Numbered from the stretch's first letter, positions 8,328 through 16,740 are shown. The stretch: 33,777 nucleotides of DNA from Spirochaetales bacterium (GCA_016929605.1 JAFGIM010000058.1:1-33777), one strand, 5' to 3'. The notes: generated by a model from the letters alone, not told the origin. Made by a program: numbers and translations.

Positions 8328-9044
8328 TTAAAACTCACTGATAAAATCGTTCATCGGACTATCACTTGCCAAAATCTCTTTATTAATCTTGTCGTTATCA
8401 ATCTCTACCTGTCTGAACGTAATGTTATAGTGCTTACCCCGCCCTTCGATCAGTACATACTCCGCCCAGGGATGCTTTACGGGAGGCATGGTATAGCCGA
8501 TAAAAGGCTGTCCTACACTCCCCGAAGTGATAATACGGGTTCCGGCATAGTTTCGCAGCATTTGAACATGGGTATGCCCCCCGATAAAAATGGTATTCGA
8601 TTTTTCCCGAATTAACGGAGTAAAACTGTCCACGGGGCTTTCGGGTTTAACATTTTCCATATTTGATGTAGGAGAGCCATGATAGCAATAAATGTCGGTA
8701 TCGGGAAGAAAAGGTACGCGAAGATCCTTTTTAAAGGTCTTTATAAAATTAAAATGTCGCTTTGAATGACGAGCTCTGGACCATTCTACCGTATCAATAA
8801 CCAGTTTATCCTTGGTATATGCATAAATCTTTGCCGGATCGATCATGAACTCGTCATGGTTTCCCATGACACAGTCGCAATTAAGGGATTGCAGGAGTTC
8901 CAGGGATTCAACCGGGCGAATACCCAGAGTCGATGCATCACCCAAAAAAATAATGCGATCGGCTTTTTGTTTTTTTAGGTCTTTTAGTACTGATTCAAAG
9001 GCATGGATATTTCCGTGAATATCTGAAATAAAAGCTATTTTCAT
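8328..9044 (-). CDS. Calcineurin-like metallophosphoesterase (YfcE/MJ0936-type)
   Basis: The 238 residues carry the full metallophosphoesterase motif set: SDIHGN with Asp8 and His10, GD at 35-36, GNHD at 61-64, a YCYHGSP His near 120, and the C-terminal GGHTH. The size and single-domain layout fit the YfcE/MJ0936 group of phosphodiesterases or phosphatases; the substrate is not determined by sequence. It has no signal peptide, so it is cytoplasmic. It begins 24 nt after the stop of the GGDEF-EAL gene and ends just ahead of an intrinsic terminator, so it is the last gene of the smc run. Pairing with a cyclic-di-GMP phosphodiesterase makes nucleotide signalling a reasonable but unproven context. 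No clear Shine-Dalgarno precedes the ATG. Confidence 0.9.
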   Translation of the reverse strand: MKIAFISDIHGNIHAFESVLKDLKKQKADRIIFLGDASTLGIRPVESLELLQSLNCDCVMGNHDEFMIDPAKIYAYTKDKLVIDTVEWSRARHSKRHFNFIKTFKKDLRVPFLPDTDIYCYHGSPTSNMENVKPESPVDSFTPLIREKSNTIFIGGHTHVQMLRNYAGTRIITSGSVGQPFIGYTMPPVKHPWAEYVLIEGRGKHYNITFRQVEIDNDKINKEILASDSPMNDFISEF

Positions 9045-9068
9045 AGTGATGAGTATACACCCGCTTTT

Positions 9069-10853
9069 TTACATTTTCCACCTTTCAATTATTTTTTCTG
9101 CACTCTCCGGTTTTCCATATAAATAACCCTGATGAAGAACGTGCGCGCGAGCGTTTAAAAATTCAGCTTGCAAGTGCGTTTCGACTCCCTCTGCAACTAC
9201 ACGGAGCTTTAACAGACTGGCAACAGCAAGAATTGCCTCAACCAGGGCCGCATCATTAGTGTCTGTCGGGGCATCCTGGACAAAGGATTTGTCTATTTTA
9301 AGTTCATGAATCGGTAAGCGTTTTAGATACGCCAAAGATGAATAGCCGGTGCCAAAATCATCAAGGGAAAATGATATGCCCAAGTCTACCAATTCATTCA
9401 TTTTTGCGACAATATCGGCCATATCTCCGATAAAAAGTCCTTCGGTAATCTCCAGGGTTAAACGATTTGGCTTTGCTCCACTTCGTTCCAACAGGTTCTT
9501 GACCCATAAGGTAAAATTTGTCTTTCTAAAGTGCCGCGGACTCATATTTACCGAAATATGTACCATTTGGCCGGCCTTATCGCAGCCAGCAATAATCCCG
9601 CAGGCCTGTGTTAATACCCATTTTCCCACTTCGATAATCAAATCCGATTGCTCTGCAATCGGAATAAAGGCGGCAGGCGAGAGCAAGCCTCGTGACGGGT
9701 GTTCCCAGCGGACCAGGGCTTCCGCAGCAACAATCGAACCTGCAGAGTCAACCTGAGGTTGTAAAAACAGACGTAATTGCCCATCTCGAATCGCATCCGC
9801 CAACTCTCGTTCAACCCGATAGTTCTCTGAGGCAGTTTCACCCATTTCCGGATCAAAAAATGCATATTGATTGCCGCCAGCATCTTTGGCACGGTGCAAG
9901 GCGGTATCGGCTCTTTTTAACGCCAGTTGTGGGGTATCATCATCGGTTATCGGTAATAAGGTAACACCAAAGCTCGCGGTTACCACAAAGGATTCATCCT
10001 CAATCAAAAAGGGACTTCGTAATGCGTCCCGGATTCGTTCGGTGATGATCATGGTAGTTAAACCTATTTGCTCGGAATTGGAATCATCAGAGGGGAGAAG
10101 CAGGGCAAACTCATCTGCGCTCATACGAGCGACGGTGTCAGCCTCTCTCATGATCGATTGAAGACGGGTTGCGACCGCAGTTAAAAGACTATCGCCTAAT
10201 TGATTACCCCGCGCGTCATTAATAACCTTAAACCGGTCAAGATTGAGTAAAACAAGTACATCTTTGCGGGGATACCGTTGAATAAAGGCAAGACGTTGCG
10301 ACAGCCGGTCAAGAAGAAGACTGCGATTTGGTAAGCCGGTAAGCACATCGTAGAAAGAAAGACGATACGCCTTGTCCTCTGCTTCTCGTTCGCGGGTAAT
10401 ATCTTCTTCCAAAAACACTACATGAGAAACTTCTTGCGATGTACGAATCGGGTATGCTGACACCCGATATACCTTGATCGGTCCCGTCTTTCCTTCTTCG
10501 GCAGGGTTATAGGTAAACTCCTGCTGTTCACAAATTGCCCCTTCAAGGACGGACATAAAAACATCCCGGATTCCAAGCCGTTTAACAATATCCATATCCA
10601 TAAAAGACATGGTGCTTGCGCTCTTGTCTTCTGGCACCCATCGCTTTTTAAAAGCGGGATTAACCAATACGGTGGAACCACTTCGGTCCAAAACGAGTAT
10701 GGCTTGGGGGATGTAATCAAAAACTGCGGTAGAGAGTGAACTTAGTTCAGTAGAATCTGTGGAGCCTGGTGTATCGTTCACATTGCAATCCTTATCTTCT
10801 CTAGGATTATCGTACGCGGAAGTAAAACTGTTTGATGTATCGTATTCGCTCAT
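9069..10853 (-). CDS. PAS-GGDEF-EAL protein, probable cyclic-di-GMP phosphodiesterase
   Basis: The 594-residue cytoplasmic protein has a PAS domain (about 38-155), a GGDEF domain (165-335, starting FYDVLTGLPNR) and an EAL domain (345-594). The GGDEF signature is degenerate, SADEF at 245-249, so cyclase activity is unlikely. The EAL domain looks intact: EALVRW at 388, LEITEG, LDDFGTGYSS, KIDKSF and AEGVET are all present. The likely reaction is hydrolysis of c-di-GMP to pGpG, with PAS and the dead GGDEF domain as sensors. The ATG overlaps the end of the lipoprotein gene by 47 nt and is preceded by GGAAAG at good spacing; the next in-frame Met is well inside the PAS domain, so the overlap seems genuine. 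Confidence 0.93.
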   Translation of the reverse strand: MSEYDTSNSFTSAYDNPREDKDCNVNDTPGSTDSTELSSLSTAVFDYIPQAILVLDRSGSTVLVNPAFKKRWVPEDKSASTMSFMDMDIVKRLGIRDVFMSVLEGAICEQQEFTYNPAEEGKTGPIKVYRVSAYPIRTSQEVSHVVFLEEDITREREAEDKAYRLSFYDVLTGLPNRSLLLDRLSQRLAFIQRYPRKDVLVLLNLDRFKVINDARGNQLGDSLLTAVATRLQSIMREADTVARMSADEFALLLPSDDSNSEQIGLTTMIITERIRDALRSPFLIEDESFVVTASFGVTLLPITDDDTPQLALKRADTALHRAKDAGGNQYAFFDPEMGETASENYRVERELADAIRDGQLRLFLQPQVDSAGSIVAAEALVRWEHPSRGLLSPAAFIPIAEQSDLIIEVGKWVLTQACGIIAGCDKAGQMVHISVNMSPRHFRKTNFTLWVKNLLERSGAKPNRLTLEITEGLFIGDMADIVAKMNELVDLGISFSLDDFGTGYSSLAYLKRLPIHELKIDKSFVQDAPTDTNDAALVEAILAVASLLKLRVVAEGVETHLQAEFLNARAHVLHQGYLYGKPESAEKIIERWKM

Positions 10854-12063
10854 CAGATTCTTTCCAGCGAACGCTGTCGGGAAAAACCGAAGTAACTGTT
10901 TCGTAGGCAGAAAGGGCCTTTCGAATATCCCTTAAGGGAGTATTTGCCTCATAAGCCTGTGCGCGCAAAAACCATCCTTCGTCCAAAGAGGCTCGGGCAA
11001 CGGTAAAAAAAGAATCCAGATACTCAAGGGCGCGCACAGAATCCGCCTGAGCTATGGCCTTCCGGGCTTCTTCCAGCAAGAGAAGCGGATCCTCTGTGGG
11101 AACCGGCACAGATCGTGCGGCCTCCTGCACCGGTGTGGTAACTGGCCGCAATTCAGGCTCATCGATCATTACTGAATGAACCGGATCTGGAGTCGTCTCT
11201 ACAATAGATGAGTCGGTCAAAGAGCGATAATCGGGGGCGCGTACCTTACCGGAGCGAATGTTTCCCGGCTCTTTAACCTGAACAGCAAGCAAATCCGATA
11301 CAAATGAATCGCCCAAGACATCGTAGCGAGAGAACTCAAGCAGGTATGAACCCTCCTTGAGCGCCCTAAAGGTAAACAAGGTATCATCGCCGTCTATTTT
11401 CCGTGTTTGATACGAAAGGCCATCCAGGGAGGAGGAATCGCCAAGATATACCCAGCCAGTGCCTGGATACCAAACCTCCAGCGAAAAATCCCGCGGAACA
11501 GTTACCTCGCGCGAAGCTTTTTTAACCGGGGTACTTTGTATTGTCGGACTAACTGAAGGCGGCAGACTCTCCTTCTCCCAAATACCTGCCTCCGGTGTTT
11601 CCAAAGGCTCTTGTGCAACATCAGGCTCAACTTCTGCAGTACCTTCAGGTTCTGCAGTACCTTCAGGTTCTGCTTCAGGTTTTGCTTCAGGTTCTTTTTT
11701 CCTTTCTATCTTAACTTCTTTGGGTAGTTCTTGAGGAGGATCTTGCACAGACTTACTGTCGTCTTGGGTGTGCATTGGCTCCGGGAGTAGTAAAGAAGGC
11801 TCGGGATAAAAATAGATAAAACCATCCGGTTCTTTCGGGTCCGCTATGTCGCCCGGGGAGACCTGTGGTACCTCAGAGGATATATTCTCTTCGGATTGAT
11901 CGCTAACAGATGCTTCACTCTCTTGAGCTTCCACCGCAGTTACAGTATGTTGCTCTTCCGCGGGCACTTCTTGCTCTGGTGTAGTCGCTGGTCCTGTAGA
12001 GGTACAGGATACATACAAAAAAAACACACACGTGAAGCAAAGCGAGAGAACTGTTTTAGTCAT
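10807..12063 (-). CDS. Probable lipoprotein with Pro/Glu repeat region and C-terminal helical repeats
   Basis: The N-terminus (MTKTVLSLCFTCVFFLYVSC) is a lipoprotein signal with the acceptor Cys at 20; the lipobox is relaxed, as is usual in spirochaetes. Residues 25-180 are low-complexity and rich in Pro, Glu and Ala, with two PEGTAE copies and shorter PEAE/PEAK units. Residues 180-270 look like a beta-rich domain with several Tyr and Trp residues. Residues 315-418 are alpha-helical and tetratricopeptide-like (EEARKAIAQADSVRALEYL). It is probably anchored to a membrane and spans periplasmic space. I recognise no named family. It overlaps the upstream one-TM gene by ATGA and the downstream PAS-GGDEF-EAL gene by 47 nt. 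Confidence 0.82.
   Translation of the reverse strand: MTKTVLSLCFTCVFFLYVSCTSTGPATTPEQEVPAEEQHTVTAVEAQESEASVSDQSEENISSEVPQVSPGDIADPKEPDGFIYFYPEPSLLLPEPMHTQDDSKSVQDPPQELPKEVKIERKKEPEAKPEAEPEGTAEPEGTAEVEPDVAQEPLETPEAGIWEKESLPPSVSPTIQSTPVKKASREVTVPRDFSLEVWYPGTGWVYLGDSSSLDGLSYQTRKIDGDDTLFTFRALKEGSYLLEFSRYDVLGDSFVSDLLAVQVKEPGNIRSGKVRAPDYRSLTDSSIVETTPDPVHSVMIDEPELRPVTTPVQEAARSVPVPTEDPLLLLEEARKAIAQADSVRALEYLDSFFTVARASLDEGWFLRAQAYEANTPLRDIRKALSAYETVTSVFPDSVRWKESDERIRYIKQFYFRVR
11632..11691. repeat. In-frame tandem repeat in the lipoprotein gene (two 18-bp and two 12-bp units)
   Basis: On the plus strand TTCTGCAGTACCTTCAGG occurs twice in tandem (11632-11667) and is followed by two 12-bp shortened units, TTCTGCTTCAGG and TTTTGCTTCAGG (11668-11691). 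The unit lengths are multiples of three, so gain or loss of copies keeps frame. They encode PEGTAE and PEAE/PEAK in the flexible linker. Confidence 0.9.
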
Positions 12064-12428
12064 GGAACAGACTCCAATAACGCGTCAATCTGTCGACAGG
12101 CTTCTGAGCCAACAGCGGCAACATCCTGCTCATTGATTTCACTATACCACAGATTCTGCTCTTGTGGTCCCCATTGCTTTTTTTGAGCACGAGAAAACTG
12201 AATTCCCGGAAGAGGTAAAGGATCCGGTAAAAGCCATACGTCTGTCACCGGAACCCGTTGCGAACGAAGCTGTTCCTGTTCAATACGCATCTGGCTTTTT
12301 TGTTGTGAAGAAACTGATATTTGAAAAATCAACATCCCGATAAAAATCAATAAAAGTGCCGACAAAACAATAACACACCTTTTTTTGTGTGTTTCAAAAA
12401 AATTCGTCAGCGCTTCAAGTTGACTCAT
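12060..12428 (-). CDS. Hypothetical one-TM protein, 122 aa
   Basis: No family recognised. A short charged N-terminus (1-17) is followed by one strongly hydrophobic segment (about 18-39, CVIVLSALLLIFIGMLIFQI) and a hydrophilic tail of about 80 residues, predicted outside the cytoplasm. The layout resembles small divisome or envelope proteins such as FtsL/FtsB in outline only; the tail is Pro- and Gln-rich and lacks a clear leucine zipper. Its ATG overlaps the smc stop by one nt and its stop overlaps the lipoprotein ATG, so it is translationally coupled on both sides and almost surely expressed. Confidence 0.75.
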   Translation of the reverse strand: MSQLEALTNFFETHKKRCVIVLSALLLIFIGMLIFQISVSSQQKSQMRIEQEQLRSQRVPVTDVWLLPDPLPLPGIQFSRAQKKQWGPQEQNLWYSEINEQDVAAVGSEACRQIDALLESVP

Positions 12429-15370
12429 TATGCTTCTGATTCTCCACTGTCAGCTGTATTGTTCTCCTCCACCTCGGCATTTTTTATGCGTTTGGGAGGG
12501 TGTGGCGGAATAACGATGTTTTCTTCAAGGGGAACATCTTCTTCCTCAAAGTTTTCAAGATCAGAGGTCGTCTCAACGATTCTGTCAGATTCATTTTCGA
12601 GTTTAATTGCGATAACCTTGGTAACACCGGATTCTTCCATGGTAACACCAAGCATAGTTCCCGCACCCATTACGGTCTTCTTGTTATGGGTAATAACGAT
12701 ATACTGACTTACGTTGGCAAATTCCCTCAGGGCATTAACAAAGCGGGTAACGTTTTGCTCGTCAAGAGCCGCGTCAATCTCGTCCAACAGACAAAAGGGA
12801 GAGGGCTTAACCATATAGGTTGCAAACAAAAGCGCTACAGCAGTCATTGACTTTTCGCCACCGGAGAGCAGACTAATGTTTTCAAGCCTTTTTCCCGGAG
12901 GCTGGGCAAAAATATCAACCCCGGACTCAAGTACATTTTGGGGATCAACAAGGCGAATTTCGCCTCGACCGCCACCAAAAAGACGCCTGAACATATTATG
13001 AAAGTTCTTTTTAATCTTGTTATAGGTAGCAAGGAACATCTCTGTAGACTCAGCTCTAATTTCCTCGGTAATACGTTTAAGATCATCGCGCGCTTTTTGA
13101 AGATCAGCAATCTGCGACGTCAAGAAATCATAGCGTTCTTTTGCTTCAGCGAATTCCTCCACTGCCATCAAGTTTACACTTCCCAGGTCCCGTAAGGCAG
13201 AACGGGATGAAGCGAGCTTTTCCCTGAGTTCTCCAGCGGGTGTATTGATGGTAAACATACGCTCTTCAAATTCCATCAAATCCCGTGAATGGGTTTCCCT
13301 GAAGTTTTCCATGATATTTCTAATCTCGGTTTCGGTCATCGCAAGATCCATGTGAATCTTTTCTAACTGACTTTGAATCTTTCCCATTTCGGCGGTTCGG
13401 TCTTTTAACCGTGACTGCTTACTCGACACATCAGTGTTCCGGCTTGAAATGTCCTGTTCAAGTTTCTCCAGTTCAGAGGTCAGGGTTCGACCGCGATGCT
13501 CGATGGAAGCAAGTTCTCCTTCAATCTCGTCAATCTGTTCAAGAATATCTTCCAACCGCTTTTGCTCGGTAAAAAGCTCGTTTTCCAGCTCGCGAAGAGC
13601 CGCCTCCTGCGAGGCAAGCTCTCTTCGGATTAACCTTGCCTGCTCTTCTGCGGCTTCGCCCTGAGTCTTCATCTGCACACGGTTAAGGCGCAAATCCTCA
13701 AGAGTCTTGCGATATTCCTCGATCTTGACAACAAGATCGGTGTTTACCGCTTTAAGGGTGGCAATCTTTTCGCGGCGAACAGAAATCCCTTCCCTGTTTT
13801 CCTGAATCTTTGCATCAATGCTTCGCTTTCGCGTAATAATACCCTCGGGAGAAAGGAACTCATCAATAAAGCCAGGGGATGTAGTGCGATAGGAATTAAG
13901 CGCATTCTCGAGTTTGCCAGACAGTTCATGCAATTCGGAAAAACTGGCAACCGCGCTTTCTGCGAATCGCTTGGTATCATCTCGCGAAGGATCATGTAAT
14001 TGAGCAAAGTCCGAAAAAATATTTTTCTTTCCCGAAACAAGAATCTTGATTTGAGAAACGATTGAGGAGAGAGCCTCGTCTGCTTCGCTGTGGGCACGCG
14101 AAGAATAACCGGCATCCCTCAAACGCTGATCAAGTTCAGTAACGATATCCTCAGTAATTGCGCGAAGCTCACTCTCCATTATTTCGCGCTCACGATCGCA
14201 AGAGTCTATCTCCGATTCAAGTATGGCACCCTGCCGATCGTTTTCGGATATGCGGTTTCCTGCTAATTCAATATTCTGCTCAAAAGAGGAGATATTTTTT
14301 TCAATCTCGGCAAGCCGTTTGTTCAGATCACGAACTAATTCATCTTGCCCATCTGCGTCTTCTCGAAGACTTTCAACCCTGTTTTCTATCGCGGTTTTTC
14401 TGCCCTCAAGCTGGGCTAATTTTGATTTAACCTCATTGTGACGCTCAACCAATAAATGGGACTGTTTATCTTTTTCGTTCTTTTCTACAGCAAGTCCATA
14501 TATTTGTTTTTGATAGTCAACAAGCCGCTCTTCCATGGAGTTCACCACATCCATGTTTTCTTCGAGCGAGGCGTTAATCTCGTCTATCTCTGCCTGTACC
14601 CTGGAACGCTTTGTCTGTATATCCGAGATATCCTGACTTCGTCTGTCCTTGTCTTGCGTAAAACCCTTAAGTCGCAACAATTGAATATCAAGCTCATTTT
14701 CAAATATTGCTTCGCGCAATGTACGATACTTTACGGTTTTATCCGCCTGAATTTTAAGGGTGTCGTACGATCGCTTAACCTCGCCAAGTATCCCCTCAAT
14801 CTGTCGCATGTTTTCTTCGGTTTTGGAAAGCTTTCGCTCTGCCTCGGCTCCGCGAACCTTAAACCGGGTAATCCCTGCCGCTTCTTCAAAAATGTACCGG
14901 CGCTCTTCGGGTTTACTAGAAAGAATCTGATCGATCTTTCCCTGCTCCATGACTGAATAGGCGGCCTTACCAACACCGGTATCCCAAAATAGTTCGCGTA
15001 TATCTTTAAGCTTTACCGGCGTATTGTTGATGTAGTATTCGCTTTCTCCTGAACGATACAAGCGGCGTTTAATGGCAATCTCACTGACATCCAGATTTAA
15101 CAGTCCAGCCTCATTCGCAATAGTCAGCGTTACCTCGGCAACATTGAGCGGCTTCCGCGATTCCGTTCCGTTAAAGATAACGTCTTCCATTTTGTCGGCT
15201 CGCATAGCCTTGGAGGCCTGTTCACCGAGTACCCATTTTACCGCATCGACGACGTTACTCTTTCCACAGCCATTTGGACCGAGCAAGGCGGTTATCCCGT
15301 CGGAAAACTGGATGTGGGTTCTGTCGGCGAAGGATTTAAAACCGAATATATCAAGACTTTTAAGAAACAC
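12428..15370 (-). CDS. smc: Chromosome segregation ATPase SMC (short form without a recognisable hinge)
   Basis: SMC forms a long coiled-coil ATPase dimer that organises and segregates the nucleoid with ScpA and ScpB. The N-terminal head has the FGFKSFAD start and Walker A GPNGCGKSN (31-39); the C-terminal head has the signature LLSGGEKS (about 834) and Walker B FCLLDEIDAALD (859-870). Coiled coil fills about 170-410 and 520-780. The protein is 980 residues, shorter than the usual 1150-1200, and the central region (about 410-520) does not show the glycine-rich hinge pattern. A Glu-rich tail of about 50 residues follows the head. The start is GTG 15370, fixed by the family N-terminus and by AAGGGG upstream. 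ScpA and ScpB are not in the window. Confidence 0.95.
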   Translation of the reverse strand: MFLKSLDIFGFKSFADRTHIQFSDGITALLGPNGCGKSNVVDAVKWVLGEQASKAMRADKMEDVIFNGTESRKPLNVAEVTLTIANEAGLLNLDVSEIAIKRRLYRSGESEYYINNTPVKLKDIRELFWDTGVGKAAYSVMEQGKIDQILSSKPEERRYIFEEAAGITRFKVRGAEAERKLSKTEENMRQIEGILGEVKRSYDTLKIQADKTVKYRTLREAIFENELDIQLLRLKGFTQDKDRRSQDISDIQTKRSRVQAEIDEINASLEENMDVVNSMEERLVDYQKQIYGLAVEKNEKDKQSHLLVERHNEVKSKLAQLEGRKTAIENRVESLREDADGQDELVRDLNKRLAEIEKNISSFEQNIELAGNRISENDRQGAILESEIDSCDREREIMESELRAITEDIVTELDQRLRDAGYSSRAHSEADEALSSIVSQIKILVSGKKNIFSDFAQLHDPSRDDTKRFAESAVASFSELHELSGKLENALNSYRTTSPGFIDEFLSPEGIITRKRSIDAKIQENREGISVRREKIATLKAVNTDLVVKIEEYRKTLEDLRLNRVQMKTQGEAAEEQARLIRRELASQEAALRELENELFTEQKRLEDILEQIDEIEGELASIEHRGRTLTSELEKLEQDISSRNTDVSSKQSRLKDRTAEMGKIQSQLEKIHMDLAMTETEIRNIMENFRETHSRDLMEFEERMFTINTPAGELREKLASSRSALRDLGSVNLMAVEEFAEAKERYDFLTSQIADLQKARDDLKRITEEIRAESTEMFLATYNKIKKNFHNMFRRLFGGGRGEIRLVDPQNVLESGVDIFAQPPGKRLENISLLSGGEKSMTAVALLFATYMVKPSPFCLLDEIDAALDEQNVTRFVNALREFANVSQYIVITHNKKTVMGAGTMLGVTMEESGVTKVIAIKLENESDRIVETTSDLENFEEEDVPLEENIVIPPHPPKRIKNAEVEENNTADSGESEA

Positions 15371-15415
15371 GTTATTTGGGCCCCTTGGTTAAAAACTGAC
15401 GAAAAATCAGGGTAT

Positions 15416-15445
15416 ACTGTACTCCAGAGGGCATACTCCGGTCAA
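15416..15445 (-). promoter_or_regulatory. Probable promoter of the smc operon
   Basis: On the minus strand TTGACC (15440-15445) is followed after 18 nt by TACAGT (15416-15421). Transcription would start near 15408, leaving about 38 nt of leader including the AAGGGG ribosome binding site. It lies in the divergent spacer between smc and the winged-helix regulator. I found no equally good pair for the plus-strand gene. Confidence 0.55.
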
Positions 15446-15541
15446 CTCCGTTCAGGTGGCACTTCTTCATCAATATCTCCATTATATCTACTGTCACTGC
15501 TTTATCTTTAGACTTGTCATGAGAGAGCCGATAGAGAAATC

Positions 15542-16252
15542 ATGGCTGAAACACTGGTACTTTTCTCGTCGGATACTCCCGGCGAAAGCCAGATAAGCCG
15601 TTCACTGCGTAGGGCCGGATACACCGTGAAAAGGGTGCACACCCTTTCAGCTCTGCATACGATTGCGTATTCCTTCACGGTTTTAGCGGTTATCCTTAAC
15701 CGCACAATCATCGAGCGATACTGTCTGGAACCAATCAAACATCTCAAACGAGCGAGAAGCGCATGCGCCATCATTAGCTGGCATTCGGGATTGTATCATC
15801 CAGAGGTCGACAGCGTAAGTGTCTTATGCGAATACTCCACCAATGGCTGGACCCAAGAGCGACGGATAGAAGAACTCGACCACGTGGTAAAAATCATAGA
15901 AAACCCCGAAAAAGATGAGGTCCAGGGGGACTTATTTGTTACTGATGAAACAACCCGATATGGAAAAAGAGGACTTGTTACAGAAACAGATATTCCCTTG
16001 GAGAAAACGCATAAAAAAATGCGCAAGGTATATGAATTACTGGTGGATGCAGGCTCAAAAGGAATCAGCGTTGAAGATTTATCAATACGATTATGGGGAA
16101 GAAATGCACAGATCAAACGGGACGACCTTCAAAGCTATATGAGCAAACTGCGCAAATTACTAACTGAGGCCTCTGGTGGAAAGCGAACGATTGCAAGAAA
16201 AGGAGAAACCTACCGTATTAGCCCCATACACAACGAGACGGCAGAGCAATAA
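15542..16252 (+). CDS. Winged-helix regulator with a degenerate (pseudo-)receiver domain
   Basis: The 236-residue protein has a receiver-like N-terminus (3-115) and an OmpR/PhoB-type winged helix at the C-terminus (about 150-230: IRLWGR, then LQSYMSKLRKLL, then a Gly-Glu-Thr-Tyr wing). The acidic pair of a true receiver is replaced by Ser9-Ser10 before Asp11, and the phospho-acceptor position reads Asn53 (VILNRT), so phosphorylation in the normal way is unlikely. The linker (115-150) is acidic and Thr-rich. It probably binds DNA and may act on the flanking divergent smc operon or on chemotaxis genes, but no target is shown. It stands alone on the plus strand between two minus-strand operons. 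The ribosome binding site is weak. Confidence 0.78.
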   Translation: MAETLVLFSSDTPGESQISRSLRRAGYTVKRVHTLSALHTIAYSFTVLAVILNRTIIERYCLEPIKHLKRARSACAIISWHSGLYHPEVDSVSVLCEYSTNGWTQERRIEELDHVVKIIENPEKDEVQGDLFVTDETTRYGKRGLVTETDIPLEKTHKKMRKVYELLVDAGSKGISVEDLSIRLWGRNAQIKRDDLQSYMSKLRKLLTEASGGKRTIARKGETYRISPIHNETAEQ

Positions 16253-16277
16253 AAAAGGAGGGCGTATCAGCCCTCCT
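16251..16277 (-). terminator. Intrinsic terminator of the chemotaxis operon
   Basis: Read on the minus strand, an 8-bp stem (AGGAGGGC/GCCCTCCT, arms 16256-16263 and 16270-16277, 6-nt loop) is followed by six T residues (16251-16256 complement). It starts 8 nt after the cheY stop. Its T run overlaps the stop codon of the convergent winged-helix gene. On the plus strand the stem is followed only by a mixed TG/CT sequence, so plus-strand termination would be weaker. Confidence 0.85.
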
Positions 16278-16285
16278 GTGCACTC

Positions 16286-16723
16286 TTATTTACCAAGTAC
16301 GGTAGAAATTCGCTCAAGCACCTTCTTGCGATCAAGTGGCTTGACGATATAATTTTTAGCTCCAAGGAGAAGCGCTTTTTTTACGAGCTCTTCCTTACCA
16401 AGGGCGCTAATCATTACAATCTTGGCATTTTTATCAAAGGCCATTATCTGCTCAAGGGCGGTAATTCCATCCATCTTGGGCATGGTTATATCCATGGTTA
16501 CCAAATCGATATTCGGACAGAGTTCCTTATATTTCTCAACTCCATCAAGACCATCGGTTGCAGTGGTAACAACCTCGTAGCCTTCACTGGTCAAAATCTG
16601 ACCAATTTGTTTGGCGACGAACATAGAATCGTCTACAACCAGTACGCGGTACGGTGTGCCGTCCGCCTTTAAACCCTCGGGGGGCCGTTCATTGATCGCC
16701 GGAAAATCTTGTTTAGATATCAT
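16286..16723 (-). CDS. cheY: Chemotaxis response regulator CheY
   Basis: CheY takes phosphate from CheA and binds the flagellar switch to set rotation sense. The receiver is complete: Asp31-Asp32, phospho-acceptor Asp78 (LVTMDITMP), Ser106 at the Thr position and Lys128 (YIVKP). A 24-residue N-terminal extension precedes the domain, as in treponemal CheY. The start is set by GGGGAG 8 nt upstream of ATG 16723. It is the last gene of cheA-cheWR-cheX-cheY, 17 nt after cheX, and is followed by a terminator. There is no CheZ; CheX should dephosphorylate it. Confidence 0.97.
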   Translation of the reverse strand: MISKQDFPAINERPPEGLKADGTPYRVLVVDDSMFVAKQIGQILTSEGYEVVTTATDGLDGVEKYKELCPNIDLVTMDITMPKMDGITALEQIMAFDKNAKIVMISALGKEELVKKALLLGAKNYIVKPLDRKKVLERISTVLGK

Positions 16724-16740
16724 ACACTCACTCCCCTTCT

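Noticed and set aside
15542-15774. Minus-strand open frame within the 5' part of the winged-helix gene
   Set aside because: Shadow of the plus-strand gene, with no ribosome binding site and no family resemblance.
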